A stretch of 49,162 nt of DNA from Acidobacteriota bacterium (GCA_018001935.1 JAGNHB010000043.1:1-49162); one strand, 5' to 3'. Numbered from the stretch's first letter, positions 33,440 through 42,388 are shown. Notes: generated from the sequence alone by a model not told the origin. Numbers and translations: made by a program.

Positions 33440-34395
33440 CAGCCGCGCCCCGCCCCGGAGTCCTCGGCGGGTTTTGAAGCGTAGAGCCCCGAGGTGAACC
33501 CCCCTCCCCAGGCGAGGTAGGCGGGCAGGGCCAGCAGGAGGACGGCCAGCCGGCAGCAGGCCCCCGCGCTTCGGTCCCGGGCGAGCCTCGGCAGGAGCCG
33601 GACCCAGCGTTGAAGGGAGACGAGGGGGATGAGGAAGGGGCACCATCGCAGCCACCCCCCCCGCATCCGGGGGTAGTGACGGCGAACCCGGCCGCTCCAG
33701 AACCCCAGCCGCCCGAAGTGCCGGAACACCACCCGGAAGTGGGTTCGGTTCAGGTGGAGGACACTCCACTCCGGGATGAACTCGATGTCGAAGCCCTTAT
33801 CCCGGAGGCGAAGGCAGAACACGAGGTCCTCCGCCGAGAGGTAGGCGCCGGGGAAGCCGCCGCAGGCCAGGAAGGCCTCCCGGGGGACCAGGAGGAGGTA
33901 CGACGGGGCGAACTGCCGCGCGCCCCGCGGGGTCAGGGGCGTGAACTGCGAGAACTCCACGTAGAATTGCAGGCTCCCGCGCAGGCTGCGGGGCGTGCCG
34001 TTCCGTACTGCCCCGGCGAAGACCTTCCCCCCGCCCTCCACGGTGAGCCGGCGGAGGGTCCCGCCCCACCCCTCGGCGGGGAGGCAGTCGGAGTCAATGA
34101 ACAGCAGCCACGGGTGACGGGCCGCGGCCGCCCCGGCGTTCCGCGCCTCGCCCGGGTACATCCGCCGGGCCGACTCCAGCACCCGCACCGTGGGAAAGGC
34201 CTGCGAAACCCGGCGGGCCTCGCCGTCCCCGGAGCTGTCCGCCACGATGATCTCCGCGCCGGTCCCCGCCAGCTCCGATTCCAGCGCCTCGAGCAGCCCC
34301 CGAAGCGTCTCGTGGCTCCGGTAGCACGGGACGATGACGCTCACGCCGTGCGCGTCTCCGCTCCGCTCTGGGTTTTCCGGTGCAACTTTTTCCAT
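33439..34395 (-). CDS. Family 2 glycosyltransferase
   Basis: 318 residues from the ATG at 34395, preceded by GGAGAG. GT-A hallmarks: SVIVPCYRSHETLRGLLEAL, EIIVADSSGDGEAR, the metal-binding LLFIDSDCLP, then AEDLVFCLRLRDKGFDIEFIPE. The C-terminal part has hydrophobic segments (LAVLLLALPAYLAWGGG), suggesting membrane association. The sugar donor and acceptor are unknown; surface polysaccharide or glycolipid synthesis is likely. The stop TGA overlaps the rimO start (TGATG). Its promoter is at 34427-34454. Confidence 0.88.
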   Translation of the reverse strand: MEKVAPENPERSGDAHGVSVIVPCYRSHETLRGLLEALESELAGTGAEIIVADSSGDGEARRVSQAFPTVRVLESARRMYPGEARNAGAAAARHPWLLFIDSDCLPAEGWGGTLRRLTVEGGGKVFAGAVRNGTPRSLRGSLQFYVEFSQFTPLTPRGARQFAPSYLLLVPREAFLACGGFPGAYLSAEDLVFCLRLRDKGFDIEFIPEWSVLHLNRTHFRVVFRHFGRLGFWSGRVRRHYPRMRGGWLRWCPFLIPLVSLQRWVRLLPRLARDRSAGACCRLAVLLLALPAYLAWGGGFTSGLYASKPAEDSGAGRG

Positions 34396-34426
34396 TCTCT
34401 CCGCATCCTCCGTGAACGGGAAGCGT

Positions 34427-34454
34427 ATTATAACCCCGCGGGCGGGAATTTCAA
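34427..34454 (-). promoter_or_regulatory. Promoter of the glycosyltransferase-rimO pair
   Basis: Leftward TTGAAA (34454-34449), a 16-nt spacer, TATAAT (34432-34427), 31 nt before the start codon. Confidence 0.7.
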
Positions 34455-34481
34455 CCGCCGGTTGTTTTCCGTTCGTATCCC

Positions 34482-34510
34482 TTGAAAAGACGTCCGCCCC
34501 GGGGTAAAAT
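34482..34510 (+). promoter_or_regulatory. Promoter of the DUF1573-TMTC-PnuC run
   Basis: TTGAAA (34482-34487), a 17-nt spacer, TAAAAT (34505-34510), 71 nt before the ATG at 34582. It is divergent from and 27 bp away from the glycosyltransferase promoter. Confidence 0.7.
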
Positions 34511-34581
34511 GGCAGGCTTGTCCGCGGGCCCCGCCGCGCGGGCGACATTTTCCGGAGTTCACACCCTCGACAGGAGGCAAC

Positions 34582-35679
34582 ATGAAAAGGTCGGTTCGTT
34601 GGACCCTGATGGTCGGGCTCATCCTCACTCTCTCCCTCGGCGTCCTCGCCCAGGGCGAAGCCGCGGCGACGCCGCAGGCCCCGCCCGCCGAGCAGGGGGC
34701 ACCCAGAATAAAACTGGACCGTCTGATCCACGATTTCAAGGACGTCAAGCCGGCCCTCGAACTGAACACCGAGTTCACCCTTTCGAACACCGGCACCGCG
34801 CTCCTGGAGATCCGGGACGTCCGCACCACGTGCGGGTGCACCGTGCCCGCCCTCGCCAAGCGCATGCTGGGGCCCGGCGAGTCCACGACGATGACCGTCA
34901 AGCTCCGCCCCCCCAACACCGCCGGCCTCGTGGACAAGAAGATCAACATCACCACCAACGACCCCAACCTGCCGCAGGTCCAGCTCTCCCTCCTGGCGAA
35001 CGTGGTGGTGGACGTGGTGGTGGAACCGCAGTTCGTCCGTTTCGACGGCGTCAGCCGCACGGAACCGGCCCAGATGGACGTGTGGCTGACCCCGAAAGTT
35101 TTTGAAAAGTTCCAGATCACCGAGCTCAAGTCGGAATCACCCTACGTTACCGTCACCCAGACGTCGGAGAACAGCCGGATCCACCTGGTGATCAAGCTGG
35201 ACGCCCCTGCCGTGCCGCCCAGTTCCAGCGAGTTCATGAACACCCTGATCCACCTCAAGACGACGAGCGAGACCCACCCGGACATCCTGCTCCCCGTGAA
35301 CATCCGCTTCACCCCCGAGTTCTCCGCCATTCCCCAGCGCCTGCAGGTGTACATGAAGGCGACCGACAAGGTGATCACCCGGGACATCATCGTCAAGCAC
35401 GCGAACGAGAAGCCCTTCAACATCAGCGCGGTGCGCTCCAGCAACGCCTTCGTCAAGCCGGAGGTCACCAAGAACGACCAGGGGTCCAACGTCATTTCGG
35501 TCACCATCGAGGCCCAGCCCAACGTGCCCCTGATCCAGGGGATCGTGACGGTGGAGATGGCCGCCAAGACCATCGCCGTCCCGTTCCGGGTGAACGTGGA
35601 TTCCGGTCAGGCCGTTCCTCCGGGCCCGCGGCCCCAACCCGTCGTTTCTCCCGCCCCGCCCCCCGCGCCGGGCAAATAG
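34582..35679 (+). CDS. Exported DUF1573 protein, first of pair
   Basis: 365 residues with a signal peptide (MKRSVRWTLMVGLILTLSLGVLAQ). The first domain shows the DUF1573 pattern: LIHDFKDVKPALELNTEFTLSNTGTALLEIRDVRTTCGCTVP, GPGESTTMTVKL, INITTNDPNLPQVQLSL. Two more Ig-like beta domains follow, and the tail is Pro-rich. DUF1573 proteins are periplasmic or surface Ig-like proteins of unknown role with a conserved CGC. The gene begins a four-gene run with 10-, 33- and 4-bp gaps, and the next gene is a relative, so the two may form a complex. Confidence 0.9.
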   Translation: MKRSVRWTLMVGLILTLSLGVLAQGEAAATPQAPPAEQGAPRIKLDRLIHDFKDVKPALELNTEFTLSNTGTALLEIRDVRTTCGCTVPALAKRMLGPGESTTMTVKLRPPNTAGLVDKKINITTNDPNLPQVQLSLLANVVVDVVVEPQFVRFDGVSRTEPAQMDVWLTPKVFEKFQITELKSESPYVTVTQTSENSRIHLVIKLDAPAVPPSSSEFMNTLIHLKTTSETHPDILLPVNIRFTPEFSAIPQRLQVYMKATDKVITRDIIVKHANEKPFNISAVRSSNAFVKPEVTKNDQGSNVISVTIEAQPNVPLIQGIVTVEMAAKTIAVPFRVNVDSGQAVPPGPRPQPVVSPAPPPAPGK

Positions 35680-35689
35680 GAGTTCGTCC

Positions 35690-36655
35690 ATGCACCGCTT
35701 CCTTCCCCTGCTGATCCTCTCGGTCGCGGCCGGCTTCACGGGAATCGCGCAACAGCCCGACCTTCCCGTCATGTTCGTGCACCGGGACGTGGTCACCCTC
35801 AAGGACATCCGCCCCAACAGCGTCGTTCCCTGCCGGTTCACCTTCTCCAACTTCGGCGGCAAGCCCCTGGTCATCGAAAAGGTCATGACCTCCTGCGGCT
35901 GCCTGTCGGCCGTGCTCTCCAAGGACACGCTCCAGCCCAAGGAGGAAGCCTTCCTCGACGTCGTCTACCGCGCGGAGTCGCGGCGCATCGTGACCTCCCA
36001 CAAGATCACCCTGATCACCAACGACCCCACGCGGCAGGAGGCGCTCCTCACGCTCCAGGTGAACGTCGAGCCCGACCTGGAGTGGGAACCGAGCGTTTTC
36101 GAGCTGGACTGGCCGCCGAACGTCTCCTACACCGGCCAGATCACGCTGCGCTCGAGCCACGGCCCGCTGAACATCAAGCGGGTGGCGTCCGAGAAGGACT
36201 ACCTGAAGGTGGAGGTGGCCCGGAAGGAAGGCAACACCGCCATCGTTCAGTTCACCGTCCCCACCGGCAAGGAGTACGTCTCCAGCAACTACGTCTTCAT
36301 CGAAACCGACAGCAAGGACTTCCCCGTGGTCCAGGTCCTGGTCTACTTCAAGAAACCCCCCGAGTACCTCTTCGAGGGGGAGAAGGTCGATTTCGACCTC
36401 TTCGAGAACACCCCCCCGCCCGTCTACAAGGTGACCATGTCCCGCGCCGACGGCTCGAAGATCAAGATCGATTCCATCTGGTGCTCCCAGAAGGAGTTCC
36501 TGGTGAAGATCCTCAAGAACGACGCCAAGACCTGCGAATTCGAGATCACCATCGACAAGGGGATGCGGGCAGGGCCCTGCGACGGGTACCTCAACATCAT
36601 GACCGACAAGGGGAAGGTCCATTTCGCCGTCCCCTGCAACATCCGCAAGCAGTAG
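35690..36655 (+). CDS. Exported DUF1573 protein, second of pair
   Basis: 321 residues with a signal peptide (MHRFLPLLILSVAAGFTGIAQ). DUF1573 core: VPCRFTFSNFGGKPLVIEKVMTSCGCLSAVL, LQPKEEAFLDVVYRA, ITLITNDPTRQEALLTLQV. Two extra Ig-like domains follow, and four Cys occur in all (SCGC, IWCS and others). It differs from its neighbour in the second half, so the duplication is old. AGGAG overlaps the stop of the preceding gene region. Confidence 0.9.
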   Translation: MHRFLPLLILSVAAGFTGIAQQPDLPVMFVHRDVVTLKDIRPNSVVPCRFTFSNFGGKPLVIEKVMTSCGCLSAVLSKDTLQPKEEAFLDVVYRAESRRIVTSHKITLITNDPTRQEALLTLQVNVEPDLEWEPSVFELDWPPNVSYTGQITLRSSHGPLNIKRVASEKDYLKVEVARKEGNTAIVQFTVPTGKEYVSSNYVFIETDSKDFPVVQVLVYFKKPPEYLFEGEKVDFDLFENTPPPVYKVTMSRADGSKIKIDSIWCSQKEFLVKILKNDAKTCEFEITIDKGMRAGPCDGYLNIMTDKGKVHFAVPCNIRKQ

Positions 36656-36688
36656 CGCCGGCCCCTCCGAACGACCCGCGACTGCCGA

Positions 36689-38776
36689 ATGGTCTCCCGC
36701 AAACCCCGAAAATCGGAACGACCCCGCCCCGGTGACCCCCGGTCACCGGGGGCGGGCCCGGACCACCCGAAACGCAGGGGGGTGGACGGCCTCTTCCTCC
36801 TGGTCCTCCTGGCCGGTTTCTGCCTGTTCCTCCCCAGCCTCCGGTACGACTTCGTCTTCGACGACCATCAACTCGTCACGGGAAACCCCGCCGTCAAGGA
36901 AATCAAGTGGGCGGCGCGGGACCTGGTCAAGATCGGTTACCGCCCGGTCCGGACCCTGAGCTACTCCCTGGACTACCTCGTGGCCGGCTTCAGCCCCTGG
37001 TTCTTCCACCTGAGCAACCTCCTCTGGCACCTCCTGGTGATGGGGATGGCCTGGCTCGTCCTGAAGGAGATCGTGGAGGACCGGTGGGTCGCCCGGGTGG
37101 CCATGCTTCTCTTCGCCGTCCACCCGGTGCACATCGACGCCGTGGCCTACGTCTCGGGACGCCGCGACCTCCTGTCGGCCTTCTTCACCCTGCTGGCCCT
37201 CTACGCCTACATCCGTTTCTATCGGGACCGGCGCGTCCGATGGTGGCCCCTCATCCTGGTGGCCTCGGCCCTGGCTTTCCTGTCCAAGGAGATGGGCATC
37301 GTCATCCCGCTCCTGATTTTCCTCTACGACTGGAGCCGCCGGGTCGCCGACACCCCGACCGACGGCCGATGGAAAGCCCTCAAGGCGGTCGGGGCCGCCC
37401 TGCGCCAGGGGTGGTGGTACTACGGCCTGCTGGCCGTCGGCGGGCTGTTTTTCGTCTGGAAGGTCCTCAGCGGGACGTACACGGGCCGGGTCGGCTGGTG
37501 GGGCGGGACGGTCGTCACCAACGCCCTGACCAGCGCCAAACTGCTGTGCAACGACGTGTTCCTCATGCTCTTCCCGTTCCGCCTCCGGGCCGACTACTCC
37601 TACGACGCCTTCCCCGTGGCGCGAACGCCCTTCGACCTCCTCGGCTGGCTGGCGGTCCTGGCGGTGATCGTCCTGGTGTGGCAGGCCTGGCGGGTCCTGG
37701 CCGGGGGCCGGTTCACCCCGGGGTTCTGGGGCCTGTGGTTCCTGGTGTCCCTGCTCCCGGTCCTCCACCTGGTCCCCCACCACGAGCTGTTCGCCGAGCA
37801 CTACCTCTACCTCCCGTCCATCGGTTTGTGCGTCGCCGCCGCCTGGTACCTCCGGAAGGCCGCCCGGCGCGCCCCCGGGTGGGCGGGCGCCCTGGTGTGC
37901 GGTGTCACGGTGGCCTTCACCATCGCCACCCTGGCCCACATGGGGGTGTACGCCGACGAGGAGAGCCTGCGCCTGGACGTTCTCTCCAAGGCCCCCGCCT
38001 GCGTCCGGGCCAACCTCGCCATGGGCGACCGTCACTTCAACGAGGGGAAGAAGCTCTTCGAGGAGAACAACCCGTGGGGGGCCCGCCAGGCCTTCGAGAA
38101 GGCGGCGGAGTTCTACGAGCGCATCGCCGCCGTCCCCCCCGAGTACGTCCTCGAGGGTCTTCCCCCCGAGAAGATCGCCCGCCTCCGGAACCTCGGCACC
38201 GAGAGCGGGTACGAACGGGTCCACCGGGAGGTGATGTACCACGCCCGGGCCTTCATCAACCTGGGCAACATCCGGGAGTCGCTGGGCGACCGCGTGAAAG
38301 CCCGCGAGAACTACCTCCGCGCCCTGGACCTGGGGTCGCAGACCGACCTGATCTACAACCGCCTCGGCAGCCTCACGGCCGAGGAAGGGAAACTGGAGGA
38401 GGCCCTCGACTGGTTCCGGAAAGCCATGGCCCTCAAGCCGAACAACCCCGACCTCCTCACCAACATGGGGGTCGCCTTCTGCGGCCTCAAGCAGTGGGCC
38501 CAGGCGCGGCGCTACCTGGAGCGGGCCGTCGCCGTCGACCCCGGGTACGCCCTGGCACACTACTACTTCGCCATGGTCCTCGTCCAGACCGGGGAGACCC
38601 CGGGAAGGGCCATCTACCACCTCCGGCGAGCCCTCGACCTCAAGCTCGACCCGCGCGTGGCGCCCGACGCCCGGAAACTGCTGGAAACCCTCCGCGGAAA
38701 GGCGCCGAAACCCGCGCCCGCGGCCACGCCGGGCCCGTTGGCCACCCCCGCGCCCCCGCCCCCGTCCGCTCGCTGA
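36689..38776 (+). CDS. TMTC-like O-mannosyltransferase with C-terminal TPRs
   Basis: 695 residues. After a basic N-terminus, eight or more membrane helices follow from residue 33. The lumenal motif FVFDDHQLVTGN, the RPVRTLSYSLDYLVAG segment, LFAVHPVHIDAVAYVSGRRDLLSAFF and LSKEMGIVIPLLIFLYD are characteristic of TMTC-type proteins (relatives of PMT O-mannosyltransferases). Residues about 430-660 are TPR repeats (KARENYLRALDLG, EEALDWFRKAMALKPNNPDLLTNMG). It probably transfers a sugar from a polyprenyl-linked donor to exported proteins. The two DUF1573 proteins encoded just upstream are plausible substrates; this is inference. No strong ribosome-binding site is visible. Confidence 0.82.
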   Translation: MVSRKPRKSERPRPGDPRSPGAGPDHPKRRGVDGLFLLVLLAGFCLFLPSLRYDFVFDDHQLVTGNPAVKEIKWAARDLVKIGYRPVRTLSYSLDYLVAGFSPWFFHLSNLLWHLLVMGMAWLVLKEIVEDRWVARVAMLLFAVHPVHIDAVAYVSGRRDLLSAFFTLLALYAYIRFYRDRRVRWWPLILVASALAFLSKEMGIVIPLLIFLYDWSRRVADTPTDGRWKALKAVGAALRQGWWYYGLLAVGGLFFVWKVLSGTYTGRVGWWGGTVVTNALTSAKLLCNDVFLMLFPFRLRADYSYDAFPVARTPFDLLGWLAVLAVIVLVWQAWRVLAGGRFTPGFWGLWFLVSLLPVLHLVPHHELFAEHYLYLPSIGLCVAAAWYLRKAARRAPGWAGALVCGVTVAFTIATLAHMGVYADEESLRLDVLSKAPACVRANLAMGDRHFNEGKKLFEENNPWGARQAFEKAAEFYERIAAVPPEYVLEGLPPEKIARLRNLGTESGYERVHREVMYHARAFINLGNIRESLGDRVKARENYLRALDLGSQTDLIYNRLGSLTAEEGKLEEALDWFRKAMALKPNNPDLLTNMGVAFCGLKQWAQARRYLERAVAVDPGYALAHYYFAMVLVQTGETPGRAIYHLRRALDLKLDPRVAPDARKLLETLRGKAPKPAPAATPGPLATPAPPPPSAR

Positions 38777-38780
38777 GACC

Positions 38781-39425
38781 ATGGAATTTCTCTTCACGGT
38801 CAAACTGGCGGGCCTCCCCCTCATCGAGGTGGCCGCTTTCGTCCTCGGGGTGGGCAACCTCTGGCTGATCGTACGGCAGAACATCTGGAACTGGCCCGTG
38901 GGCCTGGCCCTGGTGACCCTCTACTTCTGGATCTTCGGGTACCAGCGCATCTACGCCAGCATGGGCCTGCAGGTCTTTTTCTTCGCCCTGCAGATCTACG
39001 GCTGGTACCAGTGGCTCCACGGGGGCGCCGGCGGCGGGGCGCGGACCGTGACCCGGCTGGACGCGCGCCTGGCCCGGGTCCTGCTGGGGATCTCCGCCGC
39101 CGGGACGGCGGCCCTTGCCGTGCTGCTGGTCCACACCGCCGACCCGGCCCCGATCCCCGACAGCGCCGCCACGGTCCTCAGCCTCGCGGCCCAGTGGATG
39201 ATGGCCCGGAAGATCCTGGAGCACTGGCTGGTCTGGATCGCGGTGGACGTCCTGACCATCGGCTTCAGTCTCTACACGGGCCTGTATCCCACCGCCGCCC
39301 TCTATACCGTCTTCCTGGTCCTCTGCGTCCGCGGCTTCGGCGAGTGGCGTCGGACCCTGCCGGCACCGGGACCGCCGACGCCCGCGATGGGTCCCGAAGG
39401 TCTCGGGCGGGAGCCGGGACGCTGA
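38781..39425 (+). CDS. pnuC: PnuC-type nicotinamide riboside transporter
   Basis: 214 residues with about six to seven helices. PnuC pattern: VLGVGNLWLIVRQNIWNWPVGLALV, LYFWIFGYQRIYASMGLQVFFFALQIYGWYQWLHG, LSLAAQWMMARKILEHWLVWIAVDVLTIGFSLY. PnuC facilitates uptake of nicotinamide riboside (or a related vitamin) for NAD salvage. It is 4 bp after the TMTC gene. No NAD-linked gene or riboswitch is nearby, so its place in this run looks incidental. Confidence 0.88.
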   Translation: MEFLFTVKLAGLPLIEVAAFVLGVGNLWLIVRQNIWNWPVGLALVTLYFWIFGYQRIYASMGLQVFFFALQIYGWYQWLHGGAGGGARTVTRLDARLARVLLGISAAGTAALAVLLVHTADPAPIPDSAATVLSLAAQWMMARKILEHWLVWIAVDVLTIGFSLYTGLYPTAALYTVFLVLCVRGFGEWRRTLPAPGPPTPAMGPEGLGREPGR

Positions 39426-40254
39426 ATCGCAGCGGGGGTTTCGCCCTGCACGCCACACTCCGCACGGCGAACCCGACCGGGACTGAGGCCAGGAAGACGA
39501 CCCGACCCAGGCGGGAAAGCCTATTGGATTTATAACCCAACCCGAATGAGCCCGGTGAACCACGAAGTGCACGGAATCCGCAAACGGGATACCAGGGCCG
39601 GGGCATGATGTTCACGACGGCTGCGATTCGCCGAGTCGGGCCCTGAACCCCTTCCGCCTGACCGCTAAAAGCCTCTTTAAACCAAGAACCACACGAATGA
39701 TTTCAGATCTTCGTACCTCTCGGCCGCATTCGAGGGCTGTCCGTTCTCCTTTGCGATCTTTGCGCCTTTGCGTGAACAGGATCCGGATTGATTCTCACCA
39801 AGACACGAGCTCGCAAAGGAAAATCGCGAAAGCGCCTGTTTGTGCGGCATGCCCCATCCGCGCCCTCTGCCGCGCCGGTTCAACTGGTCCTTCAGGTCCC
39901 TTTGTCCCTTCGCGCCTGTGCTTGATCTTCCGGAAGACGCGCGGGCGGCGTCAGGGCCGCGCCGCTCCGGCGGCCTGCGCGGGGCGGTCAAAGCGGCGCT
40001 CCGGCAGCCTGCGCGCCGCAGTCCACAGTGCAGGGGGAAGATCGGGGGTTGCGAGCTGACGTCACCAAGGGGGCCGCCGACCCCGGCTGTGACCGCGGTC
40101 CCGCTCGACTGCGATGGCGATGGCGAAGGCGACTGCATTTGCGACTGCGACTGCGATGGCGATACCGATACCTATGGGAATCCCTCCGAACCTACAGCCT
40201 ACAGCCTGCAGCCTACAGCCTATCGCCTACAGCCTTCTTCCCGCAAAGACCTCC
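39426..40254. other. Long gene-free spacer with mixed repeats
   Basis: No frame here looks coding. Contents: CTTTGCG/CGCAAAG palindrome related to the dispersed repeats (about 39750-39835), GGTCC/CTTTG words (about 39885-39905), a GC-rich patch without recognisable features (39930-40030), GCGATGGC/GCGACTGC 6-bp words (40107-40174), and ACAGCCT 7-bp words (40191-40236). Confidence 0.75.
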
Positions 40255-40282
40255 TTGCCTTTCCCCGATCCCGTGGTATCAT
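40255..40282 (+). promoter_or_regulatory. Promoter of the ammonia-lyase gene
   Basis: TTGCCT (40255-40260), a 16-nt spacer, TATCAT (40277-40282), and CAGGAGG 6 nt before the ATG at 40318. Confidence 0.55.
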
Positions 40283-40317
40283 TCCTTTTCTTCTGATCAT
40301 TTCAACAGGAGGTCTGT

Positions 40318-41841
40318 ATGGCAATCGTATTGGACGGCTCCGGCCTGAGCGTGGAGAAACTGGTTCGCATCGCCCGCCACGGCGAAAAGGTCGAACTGGC
40401 CCCCGAAGCCCTCGGGCGGATTCAGACCTGCCGGGCCATGCTGGAAGAGAAAGTCAAGGCTCACGAGATCATGTACGGCGTCAACACCGGCATCGGCGAG
40501 TTCTCCGAGGTGGTCCTCAACGACGAGCAGGTGCTGCAGTTCCAGAAGTACCTGATCTACAACCACGCCGCGGGAATCGGCGACCCGGCGCCCATCGAGT
40601 ACGTGCGCGGCGCCATGGCGGGCCGGATCAACGTTCACGCCCACGGCCTGTCGGGGTGCCGCCCCGAGATCACCCAGACCTTTGTGGAGATGCTCAACAA
40701 GGGCGTCACGCCGGTGGTCTGCCAGAAGGGCTCGGTGGGGGCCTGCGGCGACCTCGCCCCCATGTCCCAGATCGCGCTGCTGCTCATGGGCGAGGGCGAA
40801 GCCTACTACCAGGGCGAGAAGCTCCCCGGGCTCGTCGCCATGCAGCGGGCGGGGATCCCGGTCCCCGGGCTCCAGGCGCGCGACGGCCTCGCCGCCATCA
40901 ACGGCTCCAACCTCCTCACGGCCATGAGCGCCATCCACATCTTCGACATGAACCGCCTTCTCAAGCAGGCGGAGATCGCCTGCGCCATGACCCTGGAAGC
41001 GCTGCTGGCCAACCTCAAGCCCTACGACCTCCGGCTGCACGAGGTTCGCGGCTTCCCGGGCGCCGTCCGGTGCGCGAAGGCCCTCATGAAGTGCATCCAG
41101 GGAAGCGACCTCCAGACGGGCAAGCTCAAGATCAAGGTCCAGGACGCCTATTCCATGCGCTCCACCCCGCAGGTCATCGGCGCCGCCCACGACGCCGTGG
41201 CCTGGGCGAAACAACAGGTGGAGATCGAGCTGAACGGCGTCGGCGACAACCCCATCTTCCTCCCCGAGTTCAAGCTGACCCTCACGGGGGCCAACTTCCA
41301 GGGCTCACCGGTGTCCCTCCCCATGGACCTGGCCGGGGCTGCCCTCACCATGGTCTGCGTCATCTCCGAGCGGCGCCTCAACCGCCTCACCAACCCCGCC
41401 CTGAGCGTGGGGCTCCCCCCCTTCCTGACCAAGGGCGCGGGGATGTTCTCCGGGCTGATGCTGAGCCAGTACACCGCCGACTCCCTCATCGTGGAGCAGC
41501 GGATCCTTTCCATGCCGGCGTCCATCCAGTCCATCCCGGCCGCGGCGGACCAGGAGGACTTCGTCTCCATGGGCATGAACACCGCCATCAAGAACCACCA
41601 GATCATCGACAACGCCTGCGGCGTGCTCGGGATCGAGTTCATCGCGGCGGCCCAGGGCCTCGACTTCCGTGACTTCGGCCACGGCAAGGGCGTGGAGACC
41701 GGCCGCCAGGTGGTTCGCAAGCACGTGGCCCATTTGGACGTGGACCGTCCCCTCTACCCCGACCACACCGCGATGAAGGGTGTTGTCCGCTCCTGCGAGA
41801 TATTGGAGGCCGTCGAGGAAGCCGTCGGGAGCCTGGAGTAA
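40318..41841 (+). CDS. hutH: Histidine/aromatic amino acid ammonia-lyase family, Cys-type MIO precursor
   Basis: 507 residues, the usual HutH length. Positions line up with Pseudomonas putida HutH: Tyr53 in YGVNTGIG, His83 in YNHAAGIG, Asn195 in NGSN and Tyr278 in QDAYSMR. The MIO-forming triad is Ala142-Cys143-Gly144 (GSVGACGDLAP) instead of Ala-Ser-Gly; the codon is TGC. In the substrate-selectivity pair, HutH has Ser-His, tyrosine lyases His-Leu and phenylalanine lyases Phe-Leu, but here it is Asn82-His83. QEDF replaces the usual QEDH. The enzyme most likely eliminates ammonia from an amino acid (histidine to urocanate, or an aromatic substrate). No hutU, hutI or hutG is nearby. The gene symbol is by family only. 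Confidence 0.85.
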   Translation: MAIVLDGSGLSVEKLVRIARHGEKVELAPEALGRIQTCRAMLEEKVKAHEIMYGVNTGIGEFSEVVLNDEQVLQFQKYLIYNHAAGIGDPAPIEYVRGAMAGRINVHAHGLSGCRPEITQTFVEMLNKGVTPVVCQKGSVGACGDLAPMSQIALLLMGEGEAYYQGEKLPGLVAMQRAGIPVPGLQARDGLAAINGSNLLTAMSAIHIFDMNRLLKQAEIACAMTLEALLANLKPYDLRLHEVRGFPGAVRCAKALMKCIQGSDLQTGKLKIKVQDAYSMRSTPQVIGAAHDAVAWAKQQVEIELNGVGDNPIFLPEFKLTLTGANFQGSPVSLPMDLAGAALTMVCVISERRLNRLTNPALSVGLPPFLTKGAGMFSGLMLSQYTADSLIVEQRILSMPASIQSIPAAADQEDFVSMGMNTAIKNHQIIDNACGVLGIEFIAAAQGLDFRDFGHGKGVETGRQVVRKHVAHLDVDRPLYPDHTAMKGVVRSCEILEAVEEAVGSLE

Positions 41842-41856
41842 ACGAAAGACAGCCGA

Positions 41857-42060
41857 AAGGACCAAGGGACCAAAGGGACCAAAAGGACATAAAGGACGGC
41901 AGAGAGCGACGGCACAGTAGATCCGGTGGGTTCTGTCATGCCCCAGGCTCCCCTTGCCCGTTGGTCCTCTTAGTCCTTCGGGTCCTTTGCCCTTTGGTCC
42001 CTTTGGTCCCTTTGGTCCCTTTGGGTCCTTTGTCCTTTGTCCTTTGTCTTTTGCCCTTTG
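41857..42060. repeat. Inverted array of GGGACCAAA/TTTGGTCCC words
   Basis: A left arm of GGACCAAA words (41857-41897) begins 16 bp after the ammonia-lyase stop. It is opposed by a longer right arm (41961-42060) of CTTTGGTCC and CTTTGTC words. The 60-bp centre contains no gene. A short related array lies at 2172-2213. Confidence 0.9.
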
Positions 42061-42106
42061 GCGCCGAAGGGTGTGAGGGGTGTCCCGAACCCGAAAAGGA
42101 GGGCCG

Positions 42107-42388
42107 ATGGCTTCGCCCGAGTATGGCCGCCGCCCTGATTGCAAAGAGCTTGTCCATGCCAACGACACCGCCTGCAAAAACTGCGGCGCCCCGCTGTCCC
42201 CGGAGCTGGTCAAGGTCGAATTGCAGTCGGACGGGTCCTACACCTGCATGAAGAGAATTCTTTGCTTGCGGTTCGTCCTCCCGACAGCTGTTGCGGTCGC
42301 GGCCGTCTTTCTGATTGCTCACTGCATTCAGCACGAGACCTGGCTCTCGGAGCATTTCTTTCGGTTCATCCGGGAATCGTGCAGATGA
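42107..42388 (+). CDS. Zinc-ribbon membrane miniprotein with a lost cysteine
   Basis: 93 residues from the ATG at 42107, which has AAAAGGAGG just upstream. The N-terminus (RRPDCKELVHANDTACKNCGAPLSP) is a zinc-ribbon of the common C-P-x-C...C-x-x-C-G-A-P-L type. The first cysteine position is Arg9 (CGC), one transition from TGC. A membrane helix (FVLPTAVAVAAVFLIAHCI) follows, then a short tail. G+C is lower than in neighbours. It is probably real but may be decaying. An 8-bp-stem hairpin (42433-42453) without a T-run lies downstream. Confidence 0.6.
   Translation: MASPEYGRRPDCKELVHANDTACKNCGAPLSPELVKVELQSDGSYTCMKRILCLRFVLPTAVAVAAVFLIAHCIQHETWLSEHFFRFIRESCR

Noticed and set aside
38781..39425. 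NAD or thiamine riboswitch controlling pnuC
   Set aside because: pnuC follows the previous stop by 4 bp; there is no room for a riboswitch.
39697..40059. Small proteins in the 39426-40254 spacer
   Set aside because: Frames are composed of repeat words and Arg/Ser/Pro-rich sequence with no ribosome-binding site.
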